Positions 25,947 to 34,842 of a stretch of 51,001 nt of DNA are shown piece by piece (position 1 is the first letter of the stretch; the number at the start of each line of letters is the position of its first letter). The stretch covers positions 1 through 51,001 of the forward strand of contig JAILMJ010000019.1 of assembly GCA_024692685.1 (NCBI GenBank), given 5' to 3'. The notes under the pieces were generated by a model. The model saw nothing but the letters and a program-made list of their open reading frames with translations, did no database searches and was not told the DNA's origin. The translations under genes were made by a program, and so were the position numbers. This stretch comes from Clostridia bacterium (GTDB lineage Bacteria; Bacillota; Clostridia; Oscillospirales; Acutalibacteraceae).

Positions 25947-27650
25947 ATGAAAAATAAAATTATTGCTATTATTCTTTCTGTTTCTGTTTTATTAGGAGTA
26001 TTTATGATTCCTGTTTCCGCTAACACAGAAGTTACGGAACCCGGAAAACAAAAGATGTATACATTTATAGACAAGCTTGTCAACACTCTTGTCGGCGGTA
26101 TTGCTTCTATGATTGTTACCCCGGATTGGCCGAGTAAAAAAGACTATAAAACTCCCGACACATTCTTTCCGGGGAACTCAAAAGAAGAGTTCAAATCTGC
26201 CACAGCCACTGACGCCTGGTATGTAGGTTATTCAAATAATTCCATTGTCACCGGAAATGAAGTCGGCGGCAACGGCGATTATTATGTTGGCGGCAGTCTT
26301 AAAGTAACAAAGAAGCTTGCTACAAAACAGCTTGATGATCAAAAAGTCAGAGTTGCCGCAATTTCTGACGGCGGAAAAATAAATATTTTTGCCGTTATAG
26401 ATGCTTACGGACTTGCGAATACCGACGTAAGAGCAATCAGAAATCAATTTATTGAGCAGTATAAAGGCGACAAAGAAATAAATACGATAAATATATCAGT
26501 ATTACATCAACATTCCTGTGTTGATACTTTCGGATTGAACGGTGACATAATCAATGCATTGTTCACCTCGTCCCTCAAAAATCTTTTCCGTGCAAAAACA
26601 AAAAGCGGAAAAAATGAAGATTACATGAAGAATCTATATGAAAAAACTGTTGACTCTATGAATAAAGCTGTTGCAGGGATGAAAGCGGGCAAGCTGTATT
26701 TCGGTAAAATTGACGCTGAAAATTATATACGCGATAAGAGAGATCCTCAGGTTTTCGATCACAATCTGAACAGACTTCGTTTTGTGCCGAATGACGGATC
26801 AAAAGAAATCTGGATAGTTGAAGCCGCAATACATTGCGTAGGTCGCGGTGCCGGCGGAACTGAATTAACCGGCGATTATCCGCTCTATATGGAGCGTTAC
26901 ATAAACAATAATGATAATGCCGATTTCCTTTATCTTGAAGGCGCAGAACTCGCTATTTCCGGCAATGACAGAACAACGGTTTACGATGATGACGGAAACT
27001 GCACTTATGTCGGTGATGTTCAGACCTATGCCGATGAACATAAGGTATATGATACCGACGATAACGGAAACAAAATCTGGAACGGCAAATGGATTGATGA
27101 AAGCTGGAACTCAGATATTTCAGACATCAGGGCTTACGGCGAGTCACTGGCAATAAAACTTGAAGAAATTAACGAAGAAAGAGAAATAGAGCCGATTATT
27201 AATGTTGCATTTAAAGAAACTTATATCAAAATAGATAATAATATCCTTGTTCTTGCGGCGAAAGGCGGCTTACTGGTAAACAATGTGCTTAAATCAGGAT
27301 TCGGTAAATTTGAAATAGTAACCGAAATCGGATATGCCGAATTAGGCACAGACCTTTCAATAGCTCTCATTCCCGGAGAACTGGCTCCCGAGATTGCATT
27401 CGGCGGTGCCGAAGGAGCAGATAAATCCTGGTATAATGAGGACTGGGATTATCCGTCATTCACCGAAATGGTAAACGGCAGAGAACTGCTTGTATTCGGG
27501 CTTATGAACGACCAGATAGGATATATACTCCCGTCAAATAACTGGCACTCATATTTCACTGAAAATGAAGAAATCGTTTCAACCGGAAGATATGCCGGCC
27601 GGGTTATCACGGAGTCTTTTGAAGAACTTGTTGAGGATATTAAAGGTTAA
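25947..27650 (+). CDS. Secreted neutral-ceramidase-like protein
   Basis: The 567-residue protein has a signal peptide (Lys-rich start, hydrophobic core, likely cleavage after VSA near residue 25), so it is exported. The body resembles the N-terminal domain of neutral/alkaline non-lysosomal ceramidases: WYVGYSNNSIVTG near the start, VLHQHSCVD where the family has a zinc-binding THTHSGP-type motif, AAIHCVGRG, and GDYPLYMERYI like the family's GDYPGYA. These are zinc amidases that split N-acyl sphingolipids. The catalytic serine cannot be assigned safely. Just after the signal peptide an amphipathic segment (KLVNTLVGGIASMIV) may hold it to the membrane. It is in an operon with an esterase and transporters. 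The family call is moderate and the substrate unknown. Confidence 0.65.
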   Translation: MKNKIIAIILSVSVLLGVFMIPVSANTEVTEPGKQKMYTFIDKLVNTLVGGIASMIVTPDWPSKKDYKTPDTFFPGNSKEEFKSATATDAWYVGYSNNSIVTGNEVGGNGDYYVGGSLKVTKKLATKQLDDQKVRVAAISDGGKINIFAVIDAYGLANTDVRAIRNQFIEQYKGDKEINTINISVLHQHSCVDTFGLNGDIINALFTSSLKNLFRAKTKSGKNEDYMKNLYEKTVDSMNKAVAGMKAGKLYFGKIDAENYIRDKRDPQVFDHNLNRLRFVPNDGSKEIWIVEAAIHCVGRGAGGTELTGDYPLYMERYINNNDNADFLYLEGAELAISGNDRTTVYDDDGNCTYVGDVQTYADEHKVYDTDDNGNKIWNGKWIDESWNSDISDIRAYGESLAIKLEEINEEREIEPIINVAFKETYIKIDNNILVLAAKGGLLVNNVLKSGFGKFEIVTEIGYAELGTDLSIALIPGELAPEIAFGGAEGADKSWYNEDWDYPSFTEMVNGRELLVFGLMNDQIGYILPSNNWHSYFTENEEIVSTGRYAGRVITESFEELVEDIKG

Positions 27651-28846
27651 TGTCGGTCAGAAATAACTTCAGGCACACAATTACAGCATCTTATATAGGC
27701 TTTATTACCCAGGCTATAGTCAACAATTTCACTCCCCTGCTGTTTGTTACATTTAATTCCGATTTTAATATCTCATTAGCAAAAATCAGTTGGCTGATTA
27801 TAATTAATTTTTCAATTCAGCTATCAATTGATTTACTGTCAGTTAAGTTTATTGATAAAATCGGATATAGGATAGCGGCAGTTACCGCTCACGTTTCTGC
27901 GGGAATTGGTTTTATTCTGCTGTCCTGGTTACCTTACAAGATGCCTGTTGCATATACAGGGCTGATTATTTCAATGATCTTTACTTCAATAGGCGGTGGG
28001 CTTACGGAAGTTATTGTCAGCCCGATTGTTGAAGCTGCTCCAACAGAAAACAAATCGGCCTCGATGAGTTTACTCCATTCCTTTTATTGCTGGGGTCAGC
28101 TCGGAGTAACTGTTTTATCAAGCATTTTCTTTTCATATGCAGGTATTAAAAATTGGCGTTATATGGCAGTTATATGGTCGGTTATTCCATTCCTAAATGC
28201 AATATATTTTTCTTTAGTGCCGATAAACACTCTGCCGACAGGTAAAGAAAAAACTTCGTCCCGCAAATTATTCAGTATTCCCGGTTTTAAAGTATTTATG
28301 CTTCTTATGTTTTGCTCAGGTGCCTGTGAATTATCCATGAGCCAATGGGCAAGTGCATTTGCAGAGGCCGGACTTGGAATAAACAAAGCCCTCGGTGACC
28401 TTTTAGGACCTGCTGCGTTTGCTCTGCTTATGGGAATATCCAGAGTATTATATGCAGCTGTCAGTAATAAAACCGTGCTGGAAAAGTACATATTTTACTG
28501 CTCATGTTTATGTTTGATATGCTATGCATTTACATCTTTTTCTTCCTCGGCATACATCAATCTTGCAGCATGTTCAATATGCGGTTTCAGTGTAGGTATA
28601 ATGTGGCCCGGAGTTTACAGTGTTGCAGCAAGAGATATAAAATACGGCGGGACAAAGATGTTTGCTTATCTTGCATTTGCCGGGGATCTCGGCTGTATAT
28701 GCGGACCGTCTCTGATTGGTTTTATATCAAACAGATTCAGTAACAATTTAAAAACAGGATTTGCTTTTGCTCTAATTTTTCCGGTTATAATGATAATCGG
28801 AATGACTATTCTCAGAAGGAAAAAGGTATCCGTAAATGAACAATAA
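27650..28846 (+). CDS. Major facilitator superfamily transporter
   Basis: The 398-residue membrane protein has about 12 predicted helices, with the MFS pattern around KFIDKIGYR after helix 2 and a long central loop near residue 200 (PTGKEKTSSRK). It is related in general form to sugar or drug/H+ carriers such as the FucP/NarK-like groups. The substrate is not readable. Its start overlaps the stop of the ceramidase-like gene (TAATG) and its end overlaps rodA by 11 bases, which indicates tight translational coupling. Confidence 0.88.
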   Translation: MSVRNNFRHTITASYIGFITQAIVNNFTPLLFVTFNSDFNISLAKISWLIIINFSIQLSIDLLSVKFIDKIGYRIAAVTAHVSAGIGFILLSWLPYKMPVAYTGLIISMIFTSIGGGLTEVIVSPIVEAAPTENKSASMSLLHSFYCWGQLGVTVLSSIFFSYAGIKNWRYMAVIWSVIPFLNAIYFSLVPINTLPTGKEKTSSRKLFSIPGFKVFMLLMFCSGACELSMSQWASAFAEAGLGINKALGDLLGPAAFALLMGISRVLYAAVSNKTVLEKYIFYCSCLCLICYAFTSFSSSAYINLAACSICGFSVGIMWPGVYSVAARDIKYGGTKMFAYLAFAGDLGCICGPSLIGFISNRFSNNLKTGFAFALIFPVIMIIGMTILRRKKVSVNEQ

Positions 28847-30038
28847 GCTGAAGAACGCTTTGACAGGAACCGATTTCTTACTTTATATCGGATGTATACT
28901 TGCATCCGCTTTCGGTTGCCTGATGGTATATTCCGCGACAAGAAACGAAGCGATTGAATCAGGTTTCATAATTGGCAGAGAATGTCTGATTATGATTTTT
29001 GCCGCCGGAGCCGGAATAATCGCCTGCGCGATTATTTCAATAATTGATTACAATTCAATAATCAGAATCTGGCCCGCTGTCGGAGCCGTTTGTCTGGTTC
29101 TTCTTGCTGCTTTGTTCGTTTGGGGTGAAGGACCTGCAGACAGACCCGACGCAAAATGCTGGCTTCCCATTATAGAAACAGGAAATACCAAGGTTTATTT
29201 TCAACCTTCAGAGCTAGCGAAAGCCGGATTTTTAATCACTTTCAGTGCGCACCTAAATGCTGTTAAAAGAGATATAAACAAACTGAAGAATGTTATATTT
29301 CTCACAATCCACGCTTTAATTCCGATGGGAATTATCATACTGACAGACGACCTTGGTTCCGCATTGATATTCGGATTTATGTTTATCGGAATGATGTTTG
29401 TTGCAGGTCTGAAAGTCAGATACTTCGCTCTTGCCGGCGGCGCAATTGTGGCAGTCGCTCCGATCCTCTGGTCAAAGTTTTTATCAAGTTTCCACAGGCA
29501 GCGAATATTGGCTGTTTATTACCCTGAAGCGCTGAGTGAATCAGTTTATAAAGCCAGAATATATCAGCAGCAAAGAGCCGTAAATGCCATAGGTTCGGGC
29601 GGATTGCTCGGCGATGGGCTTTTTAAAGGAAAATACACACAATCTGCAAGCGGTATTCCGGTTAATGAAAGTGATATGGTTTTTTCGGTAGTAGGAGAAG
29701 AGCTCGGATTTCTGGGAGGATTTTTACTTTTACTCGCGCTTGCTTTGATTTGTTTAAGAATCATGTATATAGGCAGGCAGTCATCCAATTTGACCGGCGC
29801 GGCTATATGTTACGGTACCGCATTTATGCTAGGTTCTCAGATTTTTATGAATATAGGAATGTGCATAAAGCTGTTGCCGTGTATAGGCATCACTCTCCCA
29901 TTTATAAGTGCCGGCGGATCATCAAATTTATGCGTTTACTTTACGATTGGCTTGGTAATGAGCGTTTACCGAATCAATAAGCAAAAAGACCCGGTCAATT
30001 TCAGATACACAGGATTAAACACCCCGTTTGAAGAATAA
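28836..30038 (+). CDS. rodA: RodA/FtsW/SpoVE-family peptidoglycan glycosyltransferase
   Basis: The 400-residue SEDS protein polymerises lipid II into glycan strands. It has about ten helices. Signature blocks are FQPSELAKAGFLI, LTDDLGSALIFGF with the catalytic Asp region, QQQRAVNAIGSGGLLGDGLFKG, SDMVFSVVGEELGFLGG and LPFISAGGSSNL. The start reads MNNKLKNALTGTDFLL. I call it RodA-like by overall pattern; FtsW or SpoVE cannot be excluded. It is unusual that it sits in a run with transporters and a toxin/immunity pair, with no penicillin-binding protein next to it. Confidence 0.85.
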   Translation: MNNKLKNALTGTDFLLYIGCILASAFGCLMVYSATRNEAIESGFIIGRECLIMIFAAGAGIIACAIISIIDYNSIIRIWPAVGAVCLVLLAALFVWGEGPADRPDAKCWLPIIETGNTKVYFQPSELAKAGFLITFSAHLNAVKRDINKLKNVIFLTIHALIPMGIIILTDDLGSALIFGFMFIGMMFVAGLKVRYFALAGGAIVAVAPILWSKFLSSFHRQRILAVYYPEALSESVYKARIYQQQRAVNAIGSGGLLGDGLFKGKYTQSASGIPVNESDMVFSVVGEELGFLGGFLLLLALALICLRIMYIGRQSSNLTGAAICYGTAFMLGSQIFMNIGMCIKLLPCIGITLPFISAGGSSNLCVYFTIGLVMSVYRINKQKDPVNFRYTGLNTPFEE

Positions 30039-30050
30039 TACGGTGATAAT

Positions 30051-30647
30051 ATGAATAGTATTAACAGTAAAAAAATTATCGGTGTAATTCTTACTCTTGT
30101 TATAATAATAGGGTTTCCCGTTTACTCACATTTCAGAAATACATATGGCGAAACCGAAACGCCGGAAATTACTTCGACAACATTAAACGAAAGCTCAACC
30201 GAAAAAGAAACATTTTACGAAACAGAAAAAACCGAATACAGCAAAACTTATAATACAACCGTAACTGCTAGTAGAAGAAAGGCTGAAACAAGTTCAGCAA
30301 AAAACGAAATAACAGAAGACGGTTATTATTACTCTAAGGATGACGTATCAAAATATATTCATAAATACGGTAAACTCCCGAAAAATTTCATCACAAAAAA
30401 CCAGGCAAGAGCGCTCGGATGGGAAGGCGGCTCAATAGAAAGATTTAAGGATAATGCCGCAATCGGAGGAGATAAATATACCAACTACGAAGGTACTCTT
30501 CCTAAAAAAGACGGCCGAAAGTATTTTGAATGTGATATAGATACTCACGGCATATCTTCACGCGGTCCAAAGCGAATAGTTTTTTCAAATGACGGACTGA
30601 TTTTTTATACATCCGACCACTATAAAACATTTGAAAGGTTATACTGA
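30051..30647 (+). CDS. Membrane-anchored barnase-type ribonuclease
   Basis: The 198-residue protein starts with a hydrophobic signal-anchor (residues 8-26), then a Ser/Thr/Glu-rich linker to about residue 85. A full barnase domain follows, with KLPKNFITKNQARALGW, AIGGDKYTNYEG, LPKKDGR and the C-terminal TSDHYKTF. The catalytic residues of barnase are all present: Glu at 160 (FECDID), Arg at 171 and 175, and His at 190. It is therefore predicted to be an active guanyl-preferring extracellular RNase, tethered or released after cleavage. Classic barnase is secreted without such a linker. It starts 12 bases after rodA, and the next gene is its inhibitor. Confidence 0.93.
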   Translation: MNSINSKKIIGVILTLVIIIGFPVYSHFRNTYGETETPEITSTTLNESSTEKETFYETEKTEYSKTYNTTVTASRRKAETSSAKNEITEDGYYYSKDDVSKYIHKYGKLPKNFITKNQARALGWEGGSIERFKDNAAIGGDKYTNYEGTLPKKDGRKYFECDIDTHGISSRGPKRIVFSNDGLIFYTSDHYKTFERLY

Positions 30648-30652
30648 ATGAA

Positions 30653-30931
30653 ATGAATACTGTAATAATTGACGGAAACAATTTAACTACTAGGAAAGAA
30701 ACCCACTCGTACTTAAAGAAAACACTGAATTTCCCTGATTATTACGGAAATAATCTGGATGCGTTGTACGACTGCCTTACAGATATTTCAGAAAAGACTG
30801 AAATACATATTATTAATATTGATTCCGTAAAAAAACGACTCGGAAATTTCGGAAAAGACCTTATAAATGTGTTTACTGACGCTTCGGAAGATAACACGAA
30901 TATAATATTTATAACTGAAGAAAAAGAATAA
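30653..30931 (+). CDS. Barstar-type RNase inhibitor (immunity protein)
   Basis: The 92-residue protein matches barstar: VIIDGNNL at the start, FPDYYGNNLDALYDCLTD with the two acidic residues (D36, D40) that plug the barnase active site, and a C-terminal IIFITEE strand. It lacks a signal peptide and so protects the cytoplasm from its partner, encoded 5 bases upstream. No proper ribosome binding site is visible (GAAAGG is about 15 bases away), so translation is probably coupled to the RNase gene. It is the last gene of the operon. The hairpin at 30986-31018 may end its transcripts. Confidence 0.93.
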   Translation: MNTVIIDGNNLTTRKETHSYLKKTLNFPDYYGNNLDALYDCLTDISEKTEIHIINIDSVKKRLGNFGKDLINVFTDASEDNTNIIFITEEKE

Positions 30932-30952
30932 TAATAACCTGTTAAATAATAC

Positions 30953-30981
30953 TTGACAAACACAATTCCATGTAGTATAAT
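30953..30981 (+). promoter_or_regulatory. Perfect consensus promoter of the ylxM-ffh operon
   Basis: TTGACA (30953-30958) and TATAAT (30976-30981) are exactly 17 bases apart. Transcription should begin near 30988, that is, inside the first arm of the following hairpin. Confidence 0.92.
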
Positions 30982-30985
30982 GCAT

Positions 30986-31018
30986 GCCTGTAAAGCATTT
31001 GGACTTTACAGGCATTTT
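30986..31018 (+). terminator. Ten-base-pair stem-loop at the 5' end of the ylxM-ffh transcript
   Basis: GCCTGTAAAG (30986-30995) pairs perfectly with CTTTACAGGC (31004-31013) around an eight-base loop and is followed by ATTTTT. For transcripts arriving from the barstar operon it is an intrinsic terminator. For transcripts from the adjacent promoter it forms the extreme 5' end, where it could stabilise the mRNA or attenuate it. Confidence 0.7.
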
Positions 31019-31039
31019 TAATGAAAGGAGTGGTCACAG

Positions 31040-31405
31040 GTGGCTAAAAACTATGAAATGGCAATTCTCATAGATTTTTACGGCGATATGCTTACAGAAA
31101 AGCAAAGAAATTTTCTGGATTATTACTACAATGATGACCTCTCTCTTTCTGAGATAGCGGAAAATGAAGGCATTACGCGTCAAGGCGTTCGCGATGCAAT
31201 AAAAAGAGCTGAAAATCAGTTGATAGATATGGAAAATAAGCTTGGAGCCGCAAAAAGATTCCAGGATATGAGTGACGGACTGAAAGAGATTATCGGTTAT
31301 TCAGATAAAATCACTCAATATAACCTCAGACATGGACTGTCAAAGGAAATCAACGACTACGGTTTAAGTATCAAATCAGTTGCAATGACACTGCTTGAAA
31401 TCTGA
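31040..31405 (+). CDS. ylxM: YlxM family helix-turn-helix protein, SRP-associated
   Basis: The 121-residue protein has a sigma-70 region 4-like helix-turn-helix (LTEKQRNFLDYYYNDDLS, EIAENEGITRQGVRDAIKRAE). YlxM is encoded next to ffh in most Firmicutes and is a modulator of the signal recognition particle rather than a proven transcription factor. The start is GTG at 31040 with AAGGAG nine bases upstream. It lies 26 bases before ffh. Confidence 0.94.
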   Translation: MAKNYEMAILIDFYGDMLTEKQRNFLDYYYNDDLSLSEIAENEGITRQGVRDAIKRAENQLIDMENKLGAAKRFQDMSDGLKEIIGYSDKITQYNLRHGLSKEINDYGLSIKSVAMTLLEI

Positions 31406-31431
31406 TTTTTAATCTCACAGAGGTAGTATTT

Positions 31432-32793
31432 ATGGCATTTGAAGGTTTATCAGACAGACTTGAAGCTACATTTAAAAATCTGAGAAGCAAAGGAAGTCTG
31501 AATGAAGCTGATGTTCGTTCTGCAATGAGAGAAGTCCGTATGGCTTTGCTCGAAGCGGATGTTAATTATAAGGTCGCTAAAGATTTTACCAATACCGTTA
31601 CTGAAAAAGCCATAGGTGAAAAGGTTATGGAAAGCCTTACGCCTTCACAGATGGTTATCAAAATAGTACATGAAGAACTTGTATCTTTAATGGGCGGAAC
31701 AAATTCAAGGCTCGCTTATGCCGCTCACCCGCCGACAATAGTTCTTATGTGCGGACTTCAGGGCTCAGGTAAAACAACCCATTGTGCAAAGCTTGCTCTC
31801 AGACTTAAAAAGGAAAACCACCGTCCTCTTCTTGTTGCCTGCGATGTTTACAGACCTGCTGCAATTAAACAGTTGCAGGTAGTCGGAGAGCAGGCAGGGG
31901 TTCCTGTATTTGAAATGGGTCAGGGTAATCCTGTTGACATTTCAAAGTCTGCTATTGAAGAAGCGAAAGCTCATGGAAATGATTATGTTATCATTGATAC
32001 AGCGGGCCGTTTGCATGTCGACGAAGAACTGATGAACGAGCTTAAAAGTATCAAAGCAGAAGTTCATCCTCACGAAATATTACTCGTTGTTGACGCAATG
32101 ACAGGTCAGGACGCAGTTAACGTTGCAACCGCTTTTGACGAAGCTCTCGGAATAGACGGCCTGATTCTTACTAAACTTGACGGCGATACAAGAGGCGGCG
32201 CAGCTCTTTCAGCAAGAGCAGTCACAGGAAAACCAATTAAGTATATTGGTACAGGTGAAAAACTTGACAATCTTGATGTTTTTCACCCTGACAGAATGGC
32301 AAACCGCATTCTCGGTATGGGCGATGTTCTTTCTCTTATTGAGAAAGCAGAGCAGATGATTGACGAAAAAGAAGCTCAGGCGCTCGAAAAGAAGCTTTTG
32401 CAAAACAAATTTGATCTAAATGATTTGCTTGACCAGTTCCGTCAACTTCGCAAAATGGGTTCAATACAAGAGATGCTTGAAATGTTACCCGGTATCGGCA
32501 AAAAAGTTAAGGATATTGATGTCGATGAGAAAAAATTTGACCGTATGCAGGCTATAATTCTTTCAATGACCGAAAAAGAGAGAACTCATCCTGATATAAT
32601 CAATCCATCGAGAAAAGCAAGAATAGCAAAGGGTTGCGGTCAGTCAATTGAAGAAGTAAACAAACTTCTTAATCAATACAGACAAATGCAAAAAATATTT
32701 AAGCAAATGAACGGCAAAAAAGGCGGGAAAAGGCGCAGAAAAATCAGAATGAATCTTCCCGGCGGTTTTGATCCGTCACAATTCGGAATGTAA
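31432..32793 (+). CDS. ffh: Signal recognition particle protein Ffh
   Basis: The 453-residue GTPase binds 4.5S/6S SRP RNA and nascent signal sequences and docks to FtsY to deliver ribosomes to the membrane. The N domain is followed by the G domain: [15 protein letters not shown] (the family usually has GKTTTTAKLA, so His and Cys are a small oddity), [16 protein letters not shown] and [14 protein letters not shown]. The methionine-rich M domain carries [13 protein letters not shown] and ends [11 protein letters not shown]. The length is normal. AGAGGT precedes the ATG. Confidence 0.98.
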   Translation: MAFEGLSDRLEATFKNLRSKGSLNEADVRSAMREVRMALLEADVNYKVAKDFTNTVTEKAIGEKVMESLTPSQMVIKIVHEELVSLMGGTNSRLAYAAHPPTIVLMCGLQGSGKTTHCAKLALRLKKENHRPLLVACDVYRPAAIKQLQVVGEQAGVPVFEMGQGNPVDISKSAIEEAKAHGNDYVIIDTAGRLHVDEELMNELKSIKAEVHPHEILLVVDAMTGQDAVNVATAFDEALGIDGLILTKLDGDTRGGAALSARAVTGKPIKYIGTGEKLDNLDVFHPDRMANRILGMGDVLSLIEKAEQMIDEKEAQALEKKLLQNKFDLNDLLDQFRQLRKMGSIQEMLEMLPGIGKKVKDIDVDEKKFDRMQAIILSMTEKERTHPDIINPSRKARIAKGCGQSIEEVNKLLNQYRQMQKIFKQMNGKKGGKRRRKIRMNLPGGFDPSQFGM

Positions 32794-32848
32794 TGCAGCA
32801 AAGCTGATACATTATAAACAGAATTTCTTTTTATTGGAGGAAAATACA

Positions 32849-33091
32849 ATGGCAGTAAAAATCAGACTTCGTCGTATGGGCGCAAAGAAGAATCCCTTCT
32901 ATCGTATAGTTGTTGCGGATTCAAGATATCCCCGTGACGGCAGATTCATCGAAGAAATCGGAACTTACAATCCTCTTAAATCCCCTTCTGAGATTAAGAT
33001 TGATGCCGATAAGACAAAGCAGTGGCTTAACAATGGTGCTCAGCCCACCGATACAGTTAAAGCTCTTCTTAAGAAAGAGGGAGTAATCTGA
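32849..33091 (+). CDS. rpsP: 30S ribosomal protein S16
   Basis: The 80-residue protein starts [26 protein letters not shown], the classic S16 opening, and includes [16 protein letters not shown] longer frame opens at 32768 inside ffh, but GGAGG at 32836-32840 selects the ATG at 32849. S16 is an early-assembling small-subunit protein. Its stop overlaps the khpA start by one base (TGATG). Confidence 0.98.
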   Translation: MAVKIRLRRMGAKKNPFYRIVVADSRYPRDGRFIEEIGTYNPLKSPSEIKIDADKTKQWLNNGAQPTDTVKALLKKEGVI

Positions 33092-33321
33092 TGGATAAGC
33101 TTCTTATCAGTATTGCGCAAGGACTCGTTGACAATCCATCTGCTGTCTCCGTTACATCTGAAGAAGGTGAAAACGGCACAACCGTATATCATCTTCACGT
33201 TGATCCCGACGATATGGGAAGAGTTATCGGAAAACAGGGCAGAATTGCCAAAGCTATCCGTACTGTTATGAGAGCTGCGGCAACAAGATCTAACACAAGG
33301 ATATCAGTAGAAATTGATTAA
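33091..33321 (+). CDS. khpA: KH-domain RNA-binding protein KhpA
   Basis: The 76-residue single KH-domain protein has the GxxG-type RNA-binding loop in RVIGKQGRIAKAIRTVMRAAA. KhpA pairs with KhpB and influences cell division and mRNA stability in Firmicutes. The place between rpsP and rimM is the conserved one. The end overlaps the rimM start by 8 bases. Confidence 0.96.
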   Translation: MDKLLISIAQGLVDNPSAVSVTSEEGENGTTVYHLHVDPDDMGRVIGKQGRIAKAIRTVMRAAATRSNTRISVEID

Positions 33322-33832
33322 AGATTTTTTGGAAATCGGAGAGATTGTTTCAACACACTCTATACACGGGGAGGTTAGAGTTAACCCCTGGTGTGACTCT
33401 CCTGATTTTATAAAAAAATTCAAAACTCTTTATTTTGATGATAAAGGAGAAAATCAAATAAAGGTCATTTCATCCAGAACTCACGGAAATGTTGCTTTAT
33501 TAAAGCTCGATAGTATTAACACTGTTGAAGAGGCACAGAAGCTCAAAGGAAAAATCCTCTATATGAAACGAGAGGACGCTGCATTGCCTAAAGGTAGATA
33601 TTTTATTGCCGAGCTTATCGGATGCAAGGTAATTGATTCCGAAAATAAAGATATTGTTTACGGTGAACTCAGTAACGTAAGTCAAACCGGTGCCAATGAT
33701 GTATGGCATATTAAAAAAAACGGAAAAGAATACCTTATTCCGGCAATTCCCGATGTTGTTATCAATACCGATGTTGAGAAGAATATTATTACTATCAAAC
33801 CTTTGAAAGGTATATTTGACGATGAGGATTGA
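33314..33832 (+). CDS. rimM: Ribosome maturation factor RimM
   Basis: The 172-residue protein has an N-terminal RimM domain (FLEIGEIVSTHSIHGEVRVNPW) and a C-terminal PRC-barrel (LIGCKVIDSENKDIVYGEL, YLIPAIPDVVI). It binds S19 and assists 30S head assembly. The likely start is TTG at 33314 inside the end of khpA; no ATG is available near the conserved N-terminus, and the Shine-Dalgarno is weak, so translation is probably coupled. The end overlaps trmD by 11 bases. Confidence 0.95.
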   Translation: MIKDFLEIGEIVSTHSIHGEVRVNPWCDSPDFIKKFKTLYFDDKGENQIKVISSRTHGNVALLKLDSINTVEEAQKLKGKILYMKREDAALPKGRYFIAELIGCKVIDSENKDIVYGELSNVSQTGANDVWHIKKNGKEYLIPAIPDVVINTDVEKNIITIKPLKGIFDDED

Positions 33833-34523
33833 TATAATGACCCTCTTTCCCGAAATGTGCCTTTCTTTTCTCGGAGAAAGCATAATAGGAAGAGCGCGAG
33901 AAAACGGCAAAGTAATAATAAACTGCCGTAATATAAGGGATTATTCAAAGGACAAACACAAAAGAGTCGACGATTACCCTTACGGCGGCGGTTCCGGCAT
34001 GATACTTCAGGTTCAGCCGATTTTTGATTGTTACAAGTCTTTATGTTATGAGCTGGGAAAAAGACCTCATCTTATATGTATGTCGCCCAGAGGCAAAGTT
34101 CTAAATCAGAACAGAGCTAAAGAATTGCTAAACTATGAGAATATCGCCATACTGTGCGGTCATTATGAAGGTATTGACGAAAGAGTTAACACTGAACTTA
34201 TTGATGAAGAGATATCTGTCGGGGACTATGTTATCACAGGCGGAGAATTGCCCGCTTTGATTCTTGCCGATTGCATTTCACGAATGATACCCGGTGTGCT
34301 TTCAAGTGACGAATCATTTGAAAATGAGAGTCATTATTCAGGTTTGCTTGAATACCCTCAATATACTCGTCCCAGCGAATGGCACGGAATGAGAGTTCCG
34401 GATGTTTTGCTTTCAGGAAATCATGCTCAAATCGATAAATGGAGAGCAGATCAAAGTCTTGAAGTAACAATAAGGAACAGACCTGATTTAATTAAAGAAA
34501 CCAAAATAATCAAAAAGGATTAA
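33822..34523 (+). CDS. trmD: tRNA (guanine-37-N1)-methyltransferase
   Basis: The 233-residue SPOUT-class enzyme uses SAM to methylate G37 and prevent +1 frameshifting. It starts MRIDIMTLFPEM and has the PYGGGSGM motif, the knot loop ILCGHYEGIDERV and ISVGDYVITGGELPAL. A TTG two codons upstream is possible, but ATG at 33822 fits the family's short N-terminus. It is the last gene of the ffh operon. In many species rplS follows trmD; here it does not, and rpmE follows with its own promoter. Confidence 0.97.
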   Translation: MRIDIMTLFPEMCLSFLGESIIGRARENGKVIINCRNIRDYSKDKHKRVDDYPYGGGSGMILQVQPIFDCYKSLCYELGKRPHLICMSPRGKVLNQNRAKELLNYENIAILCGHYEGIDERVNTELIDEEISVGDYVITGGELPALILADCISRMIPGVLSSDESFENESHYSGLLEYPQYTRPSEWHGMRVPDVLLSGNHAQIDKWRADQSLEVTIRNRPDLIKETKIIKKD

Positions 34524-34553
34524 TAACCGGGTTAAATATTTTTATATTTATAC

Positions 34554-34582
34554 TTGAAATTTTATTTTCCTTGTGATATAGT
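34554..34582 (+). promoter_or_regulatory. Promoter of rpmE
   Basis: TTGAAA (34554-34559) and TATAGT (34577-34582) are spaced by 17 bases, with an extended -10 (TGA before TATAGT). Confidence 0.75.
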
Positions 34583-34622
34583 TTATTTCGTTATGTAAGG
34601 ATTATTGAAAGAGGTGAAAAAA

Positions 34623-34829
34623 ATGAAGGAAGGAATTCATCCTAATTACCAGAAAACTCAGGTTCGTTGCGCTTGCGGCGAAGTATTTGAGACCGGCTCA
34701 ACAAAGGAGAATCTCAGAGTTGATATTTGCTCAAAGTGCCATCCTTTCTTTACCGGCAGACAGAAGCTTGTTGATACAGGCGGACGTGTTGACAGGTTTA
34801 ACAAACGTTTCGGCATAAACAATAAGTAA
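34623..34829 (+). CDS. rpmE: 50S ribosomal protein L31 (zinc-binding type)
   Basis: The 68-residue protein begins [12 protein letters not shown] and carries CAC and CSKC, the four-cysteine (C+) zinc form of L31. Zinc-independent paralogues often replace this form under zinc starvation, but none is in the window. A frame opens 18 bases earlier, but GAGGTG at 34611-34616 places the start at 34623. It has its own promoter and a strong terminator at 34843. Confidence 0.97.
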   Translation: MKEGIHPNYQKTQVRCACGEVFETGSTKENLRVDICSKCHPFFTGRQKLVDTGGRVDRFNKRFGINNK

Positions 34830-34842
34830 TAATTCTGTAATC

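Noticed and set aside
28504-28743. Cys/Arg-rich 79-codon frame inside the MFS gene
   Set aside because: Out of frame within a clearly coding membrane protein gene; no independent start signal.
32768-32848. N-terminal extension of S16
   Set aside because: GGAGG and the conserved MAVKIRLRR start place the gene at 32849; the extension lies in the end of ffh.
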